64,000 nucleotides of DNA from Ignavibacteriae bacterium HGW-Ignavibacteriae-1 (GCA_002839825.1 PGYU01000001.1:310001-374000); one strand, 5' to 3'; positions 18,490 to 27,535 are shown, counted from the stretch's first letter. Notes: generated by a model not told the origin, from the sequence alone. Program-made: numbers and translations.

Positions 18490-19731
18490 CTAATCTAAAA
18501 AATGAACAAACATTCCGTCACGTAATTTGGGTTCGAACCATGTTGATTTTGGAGGCATAATTTTTCCGGCATCGGCAATAGCCATCAATTCTTCAACCGA
18601 AGTTGGATACATTGCAAAAGCTACTTTCATTTCATCATTATCAACTCGTCTTTCCAATTCACTCAATCCACGAATTCCACCTACAAAATCAATTCGGTTA
18701 TCTGTGCGTGGGTCTTCGATTCCGAGTATTATATCCAAAACATATTTTTGGAGCAAAGCTACGTCCAAACTCTGGACAGGGTCGTTGATGTTATCGAAAT
18801 TGGATTTAAATTTCAAATTATACCAACTATTGTCAATGTACATACCAACTTCGCCTTTGGCTTTGGGTTTGAATTGTTGTGCGGATTTGCTAATTTCAAA
18901 AACTTCACCAAGTTTTGTGATAAACTCGTCGTTAGACAAGCCGTTCAAATCTTTTACCAATCTGTTGTAATCCATTATATAAAGCTGGGAAGCAGGGAAG
19001 AGCACCGCAAGAAAGAAATTGTATTCCTCTGTGCCTTGATGTTTGGGATTCGCATCTTGACGCTCACGCCCAACGATGCCTGCCGCTGCAGACCTATGAT
19101 GACCATCGGCAACGTAAAATTCGGGCACATTATGCAATAAATTTTCAATTTTTGAAATTAACTCTTCATCTTGAATTACCCAAGATTGATGTCTAATGCC
19201 ATCTTCTGCAACAAAATCAGTAGTAGCGGGATTGCTCACAATGTTTGCCACTATTCTATCAATTTCATCTGTATCGCGATATGTTAAAAAAATCGGACCT
19301 GTGTGAGCATTCGTTATCCGAACGTGATTACATCTATCTTCTTCTTTTACTTTGCGTGTTTTTTCGTGTTTTTTGATTATGTCATTCCAATAATCTTCGA
19401 CCGAGGCGCAACCAACGAGCCCATATTGAATTTTCCCGTTCATTGTTTGAGCATAAACGTATAAATGTGGTTCCGCATCTTCTATGAGTAAGCCTTGTTC
19501 AATCAATTTGTGCAGATTTTCTTTACCTTTTTCGTAAACACTCATATCATATGTGCTGATATTAGGGTCTAAATCTACTTCCGGCTTGCCGACATGTAAA
19601 AATGAAATCGGTTTATCTTTTACGTATTCTCTGGCTTCGTCCGAATTAATGACATCATACGGTGGAGCCGCAATTTCCTGCGCCTTTTCGGGAATTGGCA
19701 TAAATGCTTTGAATCTTCTGAAGATTGCCAT
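18490..19731 (-). CDS. DUF1015 family protein
   Basis: A 413-residue cytosolic protein of the DUF1015 family, recognised by the N-terminal FKAFMPIPEKA and PPYDVINSDEA motifs, the central YVADGHHRSAAA motif and the C-terminal GGIRG region. The DGHHR sequence resembles ParB/sulfiredoxin-like phosphate-binding sites, and a kinase-like role has been suggested for relatives. It follows serA by 22 bases on the same strand, and DUF1015 genes neighbour serA or serC widely, so a role in serine metabolism is a reasonable inference. Confidence 0.88.
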   Translation of the reverse strand: MAIFRRFKAFMPIPEKAQEIAAPPYDVINSDEAREYVKDKPISFLHVGKPEVDLDPNISTYDMSVYEKGKENLHKLIEQGLLIEDAEPHLYVYAQTMNGKIQYGLVGCASVEDYWNDIIKKHEKTRKVKEEDRCNHVRITNAHTGPIFLTYRDTDEIDRIVANIVSNPATTDFVAEDGIRHQSWVIQDEELISKIENLLHNVPEFYVADGHHRSAAAGIVGRERQDANPKHQGTEEYNFFLAVLFPASQLYIMDYNRLVKDLNGLSNDEFITKLGEVFEISKSAQQFKPKAKGEVGMYIDNSWYNLKFKSNFDNINDPVQSLDVALLQKYVLDIILGIEDPRTDNRIDFVGGIRGLSELERRVDNDEMKVAFAMYPTSVEELMAIADAGKIMPPKSTWFEPKLRDGMFVHFLD

Positions 19732-19753
19732 GTTCTATCCTTAATTATTTGTA

Positions 19754-20662
19754 TTAATTTTTTAAAGCATTTACTACTTTTTCGGCAATTTCGATTCCAA
19801 CTCTGTCTTGAGCTTCAACGGTTTGTGCTCCGATATGAGGAGTAACACTTACTTTCGGGTGATTGATTAATGCTAATTGAGCTTCTGTACAAGGTTCGTT
19901 CTCAAAAACATCAATTCCGGCTGCTTTAACTTTTCCTGAGTTAAGTGCATCGAGCAAATCTTTTTCGACAATTACACCACCACGTGCACAGTTAATTATC
20001 ACAACGCCGTTTTTCATTTTGTCAAATTCTTTAGCTGAGATTGCCGGACCTTCTGATTTGATTAAAGGCATATGCATAGAAATGAAATCTGAATTTGCCA
20101 AAACATCGTCTTTTGTTACTAATTTCACATTCATATCTGTTTCTTTAACAAATGGGTCGAATGCTATAACATTCATGCCCAAACCCAAAGCACGTTTTGC
20201 AGTTTCTTTGCCAATATTTCCAAAGCCGAAAAATCCAATAGTTTTGCCTGTAAGTTCAAAGCCTTTTGCGTAATCTTTCTTGGGCCATTGACCTTGTCTC
20301 ATTGCAGTATTGCTGAGATTGATAAATCTGGCAACCGAGAACATGTGCGCTATCGCTAATTCCGCAACCGAAATGGATGATGCACCCGGAGTATTAAGCA
20401 CAGGAATTCCTTTTTCTTTAGCGTAAACTACGTCAATGTTGTCCAATCCAACACCACCACGAGCGATACACTTTAGATTTACACCGTTGTCAATTACATC
20501 CTTAGTTACTTTTGTTGCACTTCTAACAATAATAGCATCATAATCTTTAATGTTTTCTAACAATTCTTCGGGAGTGTACTTTTGGTCAACAACTTCATGT
20601 CCGGCATTTGATAAAATGTCAAAGCCTTGTTTGGATAATCCGTCTGCAATTAAAATTCTCAT
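19754..20662 (-). CDS. serA: D-3-phosphoglycerate dehydrogenase, short form
   Basis: First step of serine synthesis: 3-phosphoglycerate to 3-phosphohydroxypyruvate with NAD+. The 302 residues include the substrate domain start (ILIADGLSKQG), ARGGVGLDNID, the NAD-binding GFFGFGNIGKE, NCARGGVIVE and the catalytic-His region TPHIGAQT. It lacks the C-terminal ACT and ASB regulatory domains of longer SerA, so serine feedback through ACT is not expected. serC lies 2.5 kb away on the other strand. 2-Hydroxyacid dehydrogenases are hard to separate by sequence, but DUF1015 and serC nearby support SerA. Confidence 0.92.
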   Translation of the reverse strand: MRILIADGLSKQGFDILSNAGHEVVDQKYTPEELLENIKDYDAIIVRSATKVTKDVIDNGVNLKCIARGGVGLDNIDVVYAKEKGIPVLNTPGASSISVAELAIAHMFSVARFINLSNTAMRQGQWPKKDYAKGFELTGKTIGFFGFGNIGKETAKRALGLGMNVIAFDPFVKETDMNVKLVTKDDVLANSDFISMHMPLIKSEGPAISAKEFDKMKNGVVIINCARGGVIVEKDLLDALNSGKVKAAGIDVFENEPCTEAQLALINHPKVSVTPHIGAQTVEAQDRVGIEIAEKVVNALKN

Positions 20663-20843
20663 GATTTTACCTTAATAAAATTTCATAAATAGTTTTTGCT
20701 TTTCGCAAAATAAGCTACTTCAAACTTAATTAAAAAAAAATTCATAAAAAAGCAGAGTTGAAATGTTAACATTATATTCTTGTGGAAATTTAGTAAATTT
20801 GAACTTATCTGTGTGATAAAATTAAATTATTTAAAACTAAATT

Positions 20844-23009
20844 ATGAACAAGATGAAGAAGAATCCTAAATTAAAGTCAAAGAAACATGCTGAAACTCGC
20901 AATCAATACAACTTCTCGACACTAATTGGGCTTGTCGTACTTATTGTATTGCCATTGGCAGTATTTTGGTATTCTACAGATTTAGGTCTATCCGGCTTTG
21001 ATGATGATGTTATACTCGAGAATGCAAAGCAAATCAAAGGTATTGGCAATTATGAAGAGGCATTCAAACGAGACGCTTTTTTGAAATATGGCTCCGGCGA
21101 CTTTTACCGCCCGCTTCAATCACTCAGTTATTTGTTGGATTCAACAATTGGCGATAATAGTAACTTTGTGTATCACCTCAGCAATCTCATCTATCATATC
21201 ATATTTTGCCTTGTGCTATTTATATTATTGCTCAAACTCAAAATTGACCGTTACATTGCCTTTGGCTTCAGTCTCCTATATTCGATTCACCCCTTCTTTG
21301 TCCATACAGTTGTGTGGATTCCGTCGAGAGGTGATATTTTGTTAGCAATATTTGCAGTCGTTTCGCTGATATTTTATATCAACTTTCTCGAAAAGAGGAA
21401 TTATCTGTATTTGGTGCTGAATGTAGTTGCTTTTATGTTTGCAATATTTTCCAAAGAGACTGCTTTGCTCTCAATTGGAGTTTTTACGGCATATTATTTT
21501 ATCGAATCAAAGTATGACTTCAAATCATTTTTCCAACCACGTTATTTGATAGGTTTAGCATTTTGGATAGCAGTCGTAGTTTTCTACATTTGGTTCAGGA
21601 CATTGATGATAGGATTCAATCCCGGGGAATCCAATTTCAAAATATCAAACTTCTTCCTGAATATTTCGACTATTCCGGAGTTTTTCGGCAAATTTTTAGT
21701 GCCGATAAATTTGACTCCAATGGCAGATATGACGTTGGCGGTAACAGCAATTGGAGTAATCGGATTTGTAGCGTCATTTATAATGTTGATATTAAATAAG
21801 GAATCGGATAAAAAGCTGTTTTTGATTGGATTAGTATGGTTTTTAGCATTCACATTACCACCTATGCTTTACCGCCAATCAACAGACTCATTCACATTTT
21901 CTTACCTTGAGCACCGTGCATATTTACCCGTAGTCGGACTTGTAATGATATTGGCTTCAATCATACCGATGAATGAATTTCGCAAAAATTTGAAAACGAT
22001 AATTCCACTATTTTTGCTTGTTGTTGTAGGATTTGCTTATTATTCTAATAATCATGGAAAGCTCTATGATAATCCAATTTCATTTTATTCATACATAATT
22101 GAAAAATCAGACAACATCCTTTCCGCATTCAATAATCGCGGCAATTATTTGATGAGACAAGGAAAACATAGAGAAGCATTACTCGATTACAACATGGCAA
22201 TAAGGCAAAATCCGAATGCTTTTAACACTTTGAATAATCGGGCAAACTGCTATTCAATTCTTGGAATGTTAGATTCCTCTTATAAAGATTATGAAAGAGC
22301 TTTGGCATTGAAACCCGAAGCGTACCAAATTAGAACAAATTTCGCCATGCTATTACAAAAAAATAATAAGTTTGACGAATCACTCGAGCATCTTAACAAG
22401 GTTATTGAAGAGAATCCTAACTATACTCAAGCATACGGAGCCAGAGGATTGACTTATGGCAAGTTGAAAAAATCGGAACTTGCTGTAAAAGATTTCGATA
22501 AAGCATTGGAATTTTACAAGCACTCAGCTTATACATATTTCAATCGGGGTGTTGTAAAGTATGATTTGAATGATTTTGGCGGAGCATTGGCTGATTTCAA
22601 CGAAGCTTTGAAATTAAGAGAGAAATATCCTGAAGCAATGTATTTCCGTGGCGTGACGCTTATCAAATCGGCTCAAAATGAAAGAGCGATGGCAGATTTG
22701 AATGCTGCATTAGAATTGCGAGAGTATTATCCTGAGGCATATTTCAATCGTGGAGTGCTTTTCGGCATGTATAAGGAATATGGCAAGGCTATTGCAGATT
22801 TCAATTTGGCGCTCGAACAACATCATGACACCACTCTTACTCTTCGTCAGCGAGGAAAAGCACTATATGCCTACGGAAACAAAAATGCGGCTTGCGAGGA
22901 TTGGGTAATTTCGATGCAAAGAGGCGATAGTATAAGTACAGATTTTTATACTCGAGCTTGTCAACCCAAGCAAAGTTCTAATCAACCCAAGCAAATTTCT
23001 AAAAATTGA
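20844..23009 (+). CDS. multi-spanning membrane protein with C-terminal TPR array (TMTC-like)
   Basis: A 721-residue protein. Residues ~25-410 hold about ten hydrophobic helices with the DDDVILEN loop, FYRPLQSLSYLLD, SIHPFFVHTVVWIPSRGD and FSYLEHRAYLP motifs of the TMTC/GT-C-like family. Residues ~430-690 are seven to eight tetratricopeptide repeats, each with the A..DYN.A or A..DF..AL pattern. The fold suggests a lipid-linked sugar-using glycosyltransferase with a periplasmic TPR scaffold, but substrate and activity are unknown for bacterial members. A TAAATTTG -7-like box lies at 20794 without a clear -33 element. Confidence 0.85.
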   Translation: MNKMKKNPKLKSKKHAETRNQYNFSTLIGLVVLIVLPLAVFWYSTDLGLSGFDDDVILENAKQIKGIGNYEEAFKRDAFLKYGSGDFYRPLQSLSYLLDSTIGDNSNFVYHLSNLIYHIIFCLVLFILLLKLKIDRYIAFGFSLLYSIHPFFVHTVVWIPSRGDILLAIFAVVSLIFYINFLEKRNYLYLVLNVVAFMFAIFSKETALLSIGVFTAYYFIESKYDFKSFFQPRYLIGLAFWIAVVVFYIWFRTLMIGFNPGESNFKISNFFLNISTIPEFFGKFLVPINLTPMADMTLAVTAIGVIGFVASFIMLILNKESDKKLFLIGLVWFLAFTLPPMLYRQSTDSFTFSYLEHRAYLPVVGLVMILASIIPMNEFRKNLKTIIPLFLLVVVGFAYYSNNHGKLYDNPISFYSYIIEKSDNILSAFNNRGNYLMRQGKHREALLDYNMAIRQNPNAFNTLNNRANCYSILGMLDSSYKDYERALALKPEAYQIRTNFAMLLQKNNKFDESLEHLNKVIEENPNYTQAYGARGLTYGKLKKSELAVKDFDKALEFYKHSAYTYFNRGVVKYDLNDFGGALADFNEALKLREKYPEAMYFRGVTLIKSAQNERAMADLNAALELREYYPEAYFNRGVLFGMYKEYGKAIADFNLALEQHHDTTLTLRQRGKALYAYGNKNAACEDWVISMQRGDSISTDFYTRACQPKQSSNQPKQISKN

Positions 23010-23057
23010 CAGATTTCAAGTTTTTTGTGATTAAAAGTTAATAAAAACGCATTTTTA

Positions 23058-23088
23058 TTGCTTATTACGCAATAAAATGATATTTTTG
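23058..23088 (+). promoter_or_regulatory. Bacteroidota-type promoter of serC
   Basis: TTG at 23058-23060, a 20-base spacer, then TATTTTTG at 23081-23088. This predicts a leader of about 55-60 bases before the serC ATG at 23152. Confidence 0.6.
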
Positions 23089-23151
23089 CGTAATGAAATT
23101 TCTAAAAATGCAATTAAAAATTGCTCAGTTGTAAAATAATTGGAGTTAAAA

Positions 23152-24231
23152 ATGTCGAGTCATAATTTTTTTGCAGGTCCGGCAGTACTTCCGGAAGTAG
23201 TAGTAAAAGAAACAGCCGCTGCTTGTCTTGATTTCACAGGCAAGGGCATTGGTATAATGGAAATCAGCCACCGCTCAAAAGAGTTTGATGCAGTGATTAA
23301 GTCGGCTCAAACTGATTGTTTGAAAATCTTAGGATTAGATAAGAATGATTATGCTATACTCTTCCTTGGTGGTGGGGCAAGCACACAATTCATGATGATA
23401 CCACAGAATTTTTTGAAAACAAAAGCTGATTATGTACTTACAGGCGTTTGGGCTGAAAAAGCTGCCAAAGAAGCAAAGCTTTTCGGTGAAGTCAATGTAG
23501 CAGCGACTTCTAAAGAAGCAAATCATAATTATATCCCAAAATCTTGGAATTTCCATCCTGATTCGGATTACGTGCATATAACAACGAATAATACAATTTT
23601 CGGTACAGAATGGAAAATTGATCCTGACACTGCAAATGTGCCACTCGTAGCCGATATGTCATCTGATTTCTTGGCAATGCGTCGCGATTTCTCCAAGTAT
23701 AGTTTGATTTATGCAGGTGCTCAAAAGAACATTGGTCCATCAGGCGTAACTTTAGTTGTCATCAAGAAAGAATGGCTTGAAAAAGCCGGAAAATCGGGCA
23801 TGCCAACTATGTTGAATTACAATACTCACGTTAAAGAAGAATCATTGTTCAACACTCCACCAACATTGCCGATTTTTGCAGTGGGACGCACGTTCAAATG
23901 GATTGAAAACATGGGTGGATTAGAAGCAATTGAAGCTCATAATATCAAAAAAGCCGATACAATTTACAATGTGATTGATGCTCATACAGATTTTTACAAG
24001 GGCGCAGTTGCTGATGCTATTGACAGGTCATTGATGAACATCACTTGGAATTTGCCAACTCCGGAATTGGAAGACAAATTCATCAACGAAGCTAAACAAC
24101 AAAACATGCTTGGTTTGAAAGGACATCGCTCAGTAGGAGGCATTCGTGCTTCTGTATATAACGCTTGTCCTATGGCATCTGTAGAAACTCTTGCCAAATT
24201 CATGGAAGATTTCTACAAGAACAACAAATAG
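23152..24231 (+). CDS. serC: phosphoserine aminotransferase
   Basis: Second step of serine synthesis: transfers the glutamate amino group to 3-phosphohydroxypyruvate, PLP-dependent. The 359-residue product has the N-terminal FFAGPAVLP, MEISHRSKEF, GGGASTQF and the PLP-lysine motif YAGAQKNIGPSG (Lys near 192). The C-terminus has HRSVGGIRAS, a substrate-binding motif. The ATG at 23152 with GGAG six bases upstream is preferred over an in-frame TTG four codons earlier. Followed by a strong terminator, so monocistronic. Confidence 0.97.
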   Translation: MSSHNFFAGPAVLPEVVVKETAAACLDFTGKGIGIMEISHRSKEFDAVIKSAQTDCLKILGLDKNDYAILFLGGGASTQFMMIPQNFLKTKADYVLTGVWAEKAAKEAKLFGEVNVAATSKEANHNYIPKSWNFHPDSDYVHITTNNTIFGTEWKIDPDTANVPLVADMSSDFLAMRRDFSKYSLIYAGAQKNIGPSGVTLVVIKKEWLEKAGKSGMPTMLNYNTHVKEESLFNTPPTLPIFAVGRTFKWIENMGGLEAIEAHNIKKADTIYNVIDAHTDFYKGAVADAIDRSLMNITWNLPTPELEDKFINEAKQQNMLGLKGHRSVGGIRASVYNACPMASVETLAKFMEDFYKNNK

Positions 24232-24250
24232 TTTTTAGATTAAATTACAA

Positions 24251-24290
24251 AAAATCCTTCCTTGGGCTGACCTAAGGAAGGATTTTTTTT
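24251..24290 (+). terminator. strong terminator of serC (copy 1 of a repeated terminator)
   Basis: An 11-bp stem (CCTTCCTTGGG with CCTAAGGAAGG, one G-T pair) and a 4-base CTGA loop, flanked by A and T runs so that the full helix can extend by several A-T pairs. The same stem with a different loop recurs at 25377-25419. Confidence 0.92.
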
Positions 24291-24338
24291 GTTGTTATGG
24301 ATTTAAGTTTATTCTATAATTGATATGTGTGAAATTGT

Positions 24339-24346
24339 TATATTTG
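24339..24346 (+). promoter_or_regulatory. possible -7 box upstream of the lipoprotein gene
   Basis: TATATTTG, matching TAnnTTTG, about 38 bases before the ATG at 24385. No convincing -33 element is spaced correctly upstream, so this is only a candidate. Confidence 0.35.
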
Positions 24347-24384
24347 TAATTAGAAAAGACTATTAACAAAACAGTATATCAAAT

Positions 24385-25140
24385 ATGAAAAATTCAATAT
24401 TGATTTTGTTCGTAATTATCGCAATATTATGTAGCTGTAGAACTAATAATTTAGATGGGCATGTTTTAGTTAACAAAAGAGTCTTGTATGAACTTAATGT
24501 TTTGGAATCGGCATTAGATATTGATGTCAGACCATTTGAAAAAGCACCAACTGAGGACTTTGTAGTCAAAGAAGAATTTGCAAAAGCAATGGCACGTGTA
24601 AAAAGGCTTCAACCGAAAATTGAGACAAAAATTGTTGAACGATTAAAGGAATCAGCTGATTCATATGAAATAGGCAATGAATTGGTGAAAGGTCTTAAGT
24701 TAAATTTAGAAAGTAATTTAGAATTTGGAGAGATAAATAAAGAAGAAGAACATGATTATAAATTCCAAATCACTATTGAATTTATTGAATTGGTTAGAAA
24801 AGCAGATGATTGGTTTATTAACCTTCGGGCTAAATCTCAATTGAGCTATCAAAAGGAATCTGAAATTATTTGGGTGAATAGGGAATATAGATTTATTCCT
24901 TTTTGTAAGAATAATTATGACTTAAGTACGAAAATTGGCGCTAAAATTAATGCAGATTTATTAAGTGTCAATGTTATGGAACTTAATGAAGAACAATTAA
25001 ATAATCTTATAAAGAATGCTTCATTTCAAGCCGGCTTGGATATAGGCGTAATATTCATAAGCGATTATAAGAATGTTAATCGTTCTACCAACCTCCACTT
25101 AAAATTGCACCACAAATCAATCGTCAAGGATTTAAAATGA
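24385..25140 (+). CDS. predicted lipoprotein, unknown
   Basis: A 251-residue protein with a type II signal peptide: hydrophobic residues 5-15 and lipobox LCSC with Cys18 as the acylated residue. The mature part is rich in Glu, Lys, Asn and Leu, looks mixed alpha/beta, and I recognise no family. It is AT-richer and uses more AAT/AAA/GAA codons than the housekeeping genes on either side, which may hint at recent acquisition. Its stop overlaps the Shine-Dalgarno of the downstream DUF433 gene, and the pair is bounded on both sides by near-identical terminators. Confidence 0.78.
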   Translation: MKNSILILFVIIAILCSCRTNNLDGHVLVNKRVLYELNVLESALDIDVRPFEKAPTEDFVVKEEFAKAMARVKRLQPKIETKIVERLKESADSYEIGNELVKGLKLNLESNLEFGEINKEEEHDYKFQITIEFIELVRKADDWFINLRAKSQLSYQKESEIIWVNREYRFIPFCKNNYDLSTKIGAKINADLLSVNVMELNEEQLNNLIKNASFQAGLDIGVIFISDYKNVNRSTNLHLKLHHKSIVKDLK

Positions 25141-25153
25141 AGGAGAAATCAAT

Positions 25154-25360
25154 ATGGAATACATTACAGAAAGAATCACGATAAGTGATGATTTATGCAA
25201 CGGGAAACCAACTATCAGAGGAATGAGAATCACCGTCCAGACGATATTGGAATTCTTGGGTGCGGGCAATACCAATGAAGAAATTCTCGAACATTACCCT
25301 GAGTTGGATTCAAGCGACATAACAGCTTGTCTGAATTTTGCAAGTGAATATAAAAATTAA
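25154..25360 (+). CDS. DUF433 family antitoxin-like protein, orphan
   Basis: A 68-residue DUF433 protein with the hallmark opening (ITISDDLCNGKPTIRGMRI) and the T.EEILEHYPELDSSDI helix-turn-helix-like segment. DUF433 proteins usually act as antitoxins and are followed by a DUF5615 PIN-like toxin gene; none follows here, since a terminator comes 16 bases after the stop. An AAGGAGA Shine-Dalgarno, partly formed by the stop of the upstream lipoprotein gene, fixes the ATG at 25154. Either a solitary regulator or a TA module that lost its toxin. Confidence 0.88.
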   Translation: MEYITERITISDDLCNGKPTIRGMRITVQTILEFLGAGNTNEEILEHYPELDSSDITACLNFASEYKN

Positions 25361-25376
25361 AATCTAAATATATACA

Positions 25377-25419
25377 AAAAATCCTTCCTTGGGCTTAATA
25401 CCTAAGGAAGGATTTTTTT
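25377..25419 (+). terminator. terminator after DUF433 (copy 2 of a repeated terminator)
   Basis: The same 11-bp stem as the serC terminator (CCTTCCTTGGG / CCTAAGGAAGG) but with the loop CTTAATA instead of CTGA, flanked by A and T runs. Bidirectional in form, so it may also stop the convergent PIN operon. Confidence 0.92.
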
Positions 25420-25455
25420 AATTATATAAAATTTATAATTTCAAAAACTTTCAAT

Positions 25456-25626
25456 TCAATCAAATTTGCTCCATTTTTTGCGTGGATGCAAAGTTTTTGC
25501 ATTTTTAAAATATAAAAGTAACTCCTCATTTGACATGTTTTGAATTTCTTTATTCAAAATATCACGAAGATTTCGCAATACAACAGTATCTGTAGTATTT
25601 TTTAGTTTATTCTCTTTAGTCTTCAT
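25456..25626 (-). CDS. small protein paired with PIN gene, probable antitoxin
   Basis: A 56-residue, highly charged protein with a predicted helix containing VLRNLRDILNKEI and the pattern MSNEELLLYFKNA, similar in style to small antitoxins paired with PIN toxins. Its ATG at 25626 overlaps the 3' end of the PIN gene by 11 bases, so it is translated second. A 67-residue version starting at 25659 is possible but begins inside the PIN gene without need. No DNA-binding domain is evident. Antitoxin role is inferred from size and coupling only. Confidence 0.65.
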   Translation of the reverse strand: MKTKENKLKNTTDTVVLRNLRDILNKEIQNMSNEELLLYFKNAKTLHPRKKWSKFD

Positions 25627-26074
25627 ATTCAATAATCTCTCTTGGAGTCCTGATTTCAATAATTTTGTAACCCAATTTATAGTTTACCGAGTTGTAGCCT
25701 CGTATTCTATGAATATTCACTATATGTTTAAAATTCCAGCTCACCAAAATGTCAACATTGTTTAATGTAGCTAACGCAATATGAATACAATCTGCACGGT
25801 TTGTTTTGCCAACTACTTTTTCATCCAAATATTGATCCGCTAATCTCAATGAATCTTCAGATATGTCCACAAATTCAAAAACATCTGGTGGTAAACTATT
25901 CACTAGATCTTTAACATTTTGAGGAGCACGTTCTAATTCAATATCTGTCAATTTTGAAAACACAACCTTATATTGCGATTTTGATATTTTATTAAAAAGA
26001 ATGTTAGTCCAAATTTCAAACTCAGGTTCAAAAAACCCACCATATATGGATGTATCTAAATACAATCTTTGCAT
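25616..26074 (-). CDS. PIN-domain ribonuclease, probable toxin (VapC-like)
   Basis: A 152-residue PIN-domain protein. It starts with YLDTSIYGGFFE, carrying the first acidic metal ligand (Asp6), a mid-protein Glu (TDIELERAP), a third acidic site in the TNRADCIHIALA segment, and the C-terminal LVSWNFKHIVN motif common to this PIN subgroup. Expected activity is Mg-dependent RNA cleavage, often of tRNA. It is coupled to a 56-residue gene downstream, giving toxin-then-antitoxin order. It lies in a small accessory stretch between serC and kbl. Confidence 0.85.
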   Translation of the reverse strand: MQRLYLDTSIYGGFFEPEFEIWTNILFNKISKSQYKVVFSKLTDIELERAPQNVKDLVNSLPPDVFEFVDISEDSLRLADQYLDEKVVGKTNRADCIHIALATLNNVDILVSWNFKHIVNIHRIRGYNSVNYKLGYKIIEIRTPREIIEYED

Positions 26075-26131
26075 AGTAACTACTTTATAATATTAACGTT
26101 CGATTCAAAAATTTTATTGTTTCTACAAAAC

Positions 26132-27376
26132 TTATATCATCTTCAATTCTTTACCCACTTTGATGAAGGCTGCAATTGCTTTATCTAAATGTTGCTCGTC
26201 ATGTGCGGCTGAAAGCTGAACACGGATTCTGTCTTTGCCGCGAGGAACCACAGGGAAGGAGAATGCGATTACGTAAATTCCTTCCTCCAGCATACGATTT
26301 GCAAATTCTACTGCCAATGCTGAACAATTTTCGTATTTGCCGAACATAATTGGCGTAATAGGATGGACGCCGGGAATAATATCAAATCCGGCTTCGGTCA
26401 TTTCCTTGCGGAATCTGGTAGTGTTGCTTTCCAATTTGTCGCGTAATTCTGTGCTTGCAGTCAATATTTCAAGACATTTCAATGTAGCACCAACAATTGC
26501 CGGAGCTAAAGTATTGCTGAACAAATAGGGGCGAGCCTTGTTTCTCATCCATTCGATGATTTCTTTTCTACCGGAAATACAACCACCGGATGCACCACCG
26601 AGTGCTTTGCCAAAAGTAGTTGTGATGATGTCAATTCTACCCATTACATTCTTATGTTCGTGAGTTCCGCGTCCGGTTTTGCCCATAAAACCCGAAGCAT
26701 GGCATTCATCTACCATTACAAGTGCATCATATTTTTCAGCTAAATCGCAAATTTCATCCAAACGAGCTATATCGCCATCCATCGAAAAGACGCCGTCCGT
26801 TGCGATTACTTTGAATCTGCAACCTTGTTCGTTAGCTTCAATCAAACATCTTTCCAAACCTTTCAAATCTTTTCCGGTTGCAGGGTCGAGTTCCTCGATA
26901 TTTCTCATGTCGCTATGTTTATAAACCCATCTTTTAGCCTTGGAAAGCCTGATTCCGTCAATAATTGAAGCATGATTGAGTGCATCGGTAATGATTGCGT
27001 CATCAGGTCCGAAAAGTGGCTCGAACACAGCACCATTTGCATCGAAAGCTGCACAGAATAAGATTGAGTCTTCAGTCCCGAGAAACTCGGAAACTTTTTG
27101 CTCCAATTCTTTGTGAATATCTTGGGTACCGCAGATAAATCTTACTGATGATAAACCGTAACCGCGATAGTCTATCATTTCGTGCGCAGCTTTTATCAAT
27201 TCGGGATGAGATGATAACCCAAGATAATTGTTAGCACAAAAATTAAGTACTTTTTTGCCTCCGACAACGATTTCAGCTGCCTGAGGGCTCTCGATTATTC
27301 TTTCGCTTTTGTAAAGTTTTTGATCTCTAAGTGATTGCAATTCTTGATTCAGAAATTCTTTCATTTGACCATACAT
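26132..27376 (-). CDS. kbl: glycine C-acetyltransferase (2-amino-3-ketobutyrate CoA ligase)
   Basis: PLP enzyme of the alpha-oxoamine synthase family, cleaving 2-amino-3-oxobutyrate with CoA into glycine and acetyl-CoA (threonine breakdown), or the reverse. The 414-residue product has NFCANNYLGLSSHP, the SVRFICGTQDIHKELE motif, DECHASGF, and the PLP-lysine segment TTFGKALGGASGG (Lys near 255). Start at 27376 has an AGGTGA Shine-Dalgarno eight bases upstream. No threonine dehydrogenase (tdh) gene is adjacent. Serine palmitoyltransferase and other relatives share the fold, but the motifs fit Kbl best; sphingolipid synthesis in Bacteroidota is an alternative to keep in mind. Confidence 0.93.
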   Translation of the reverse strand: MYGQMKEFLNQELQSLRDQKLYKSERIIESPQAAEIVVGGKKVLNFCANNYLGLSSHPELIKAAHEMIDYRGYGLSSVRFICGTQDIHKELEQKVSEFLGTEDSILFCAAFDANGAVFEPLFGPDDAIITDALNHASIIDGIRLSKAKRWVYKHSDMRNIEELDPATGKDLKGLERCLIEANEQGCRFKVIATDGVFSMDGDIARLDEICDLAEKYDALVMVDECHASGFMGKTGRGTHEHKNVMGRIDIITTTFGKALGGASGGCISGRKEIIEWMRNKARPYLFSNTLAPAIVGATLKCLEILTASTELRDKLESNTTRFRKEMTEAGFDIIPGVHPITPIMFGKYENCSALAVEFANRMLEEGIYVIAFSFPVVPRGKDRIRVQLSAAHDEQHLDKAIAAFIKVGKELKMI

Positions 27377-27535
27377 AAAAATTCACCTAATTAAATATTG
27401 TTAATAATTGATTTCAAAATTTTCTAAAAATACGAAATTCACACGAGAAATTAACACCAAGTTGCATAAAAAATATAATTAATGTACATGGGTATTCGTT
27501 ATTGCTACTTTACTATTATTCAAACGGACATTTAC

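Noticed and set aside
18527-18970. 147-residue plus-strand ORF opposite DUF1015
   Set aside because: Antisense shadow of a conserved gene; no start signal or motif.
24251-25419. A transposon between the twin terminators
   Set aside because: No transposase, no terminal inverted repeats beyond the terminator stems, and no target-site duplication visible.
27482-27535. Earlier start for the fusion lipoprotein
   Set aside because: The extra 18 residues would push the signal peptide inward; the ATG at 27536 begins a normal lipoprotein signal.
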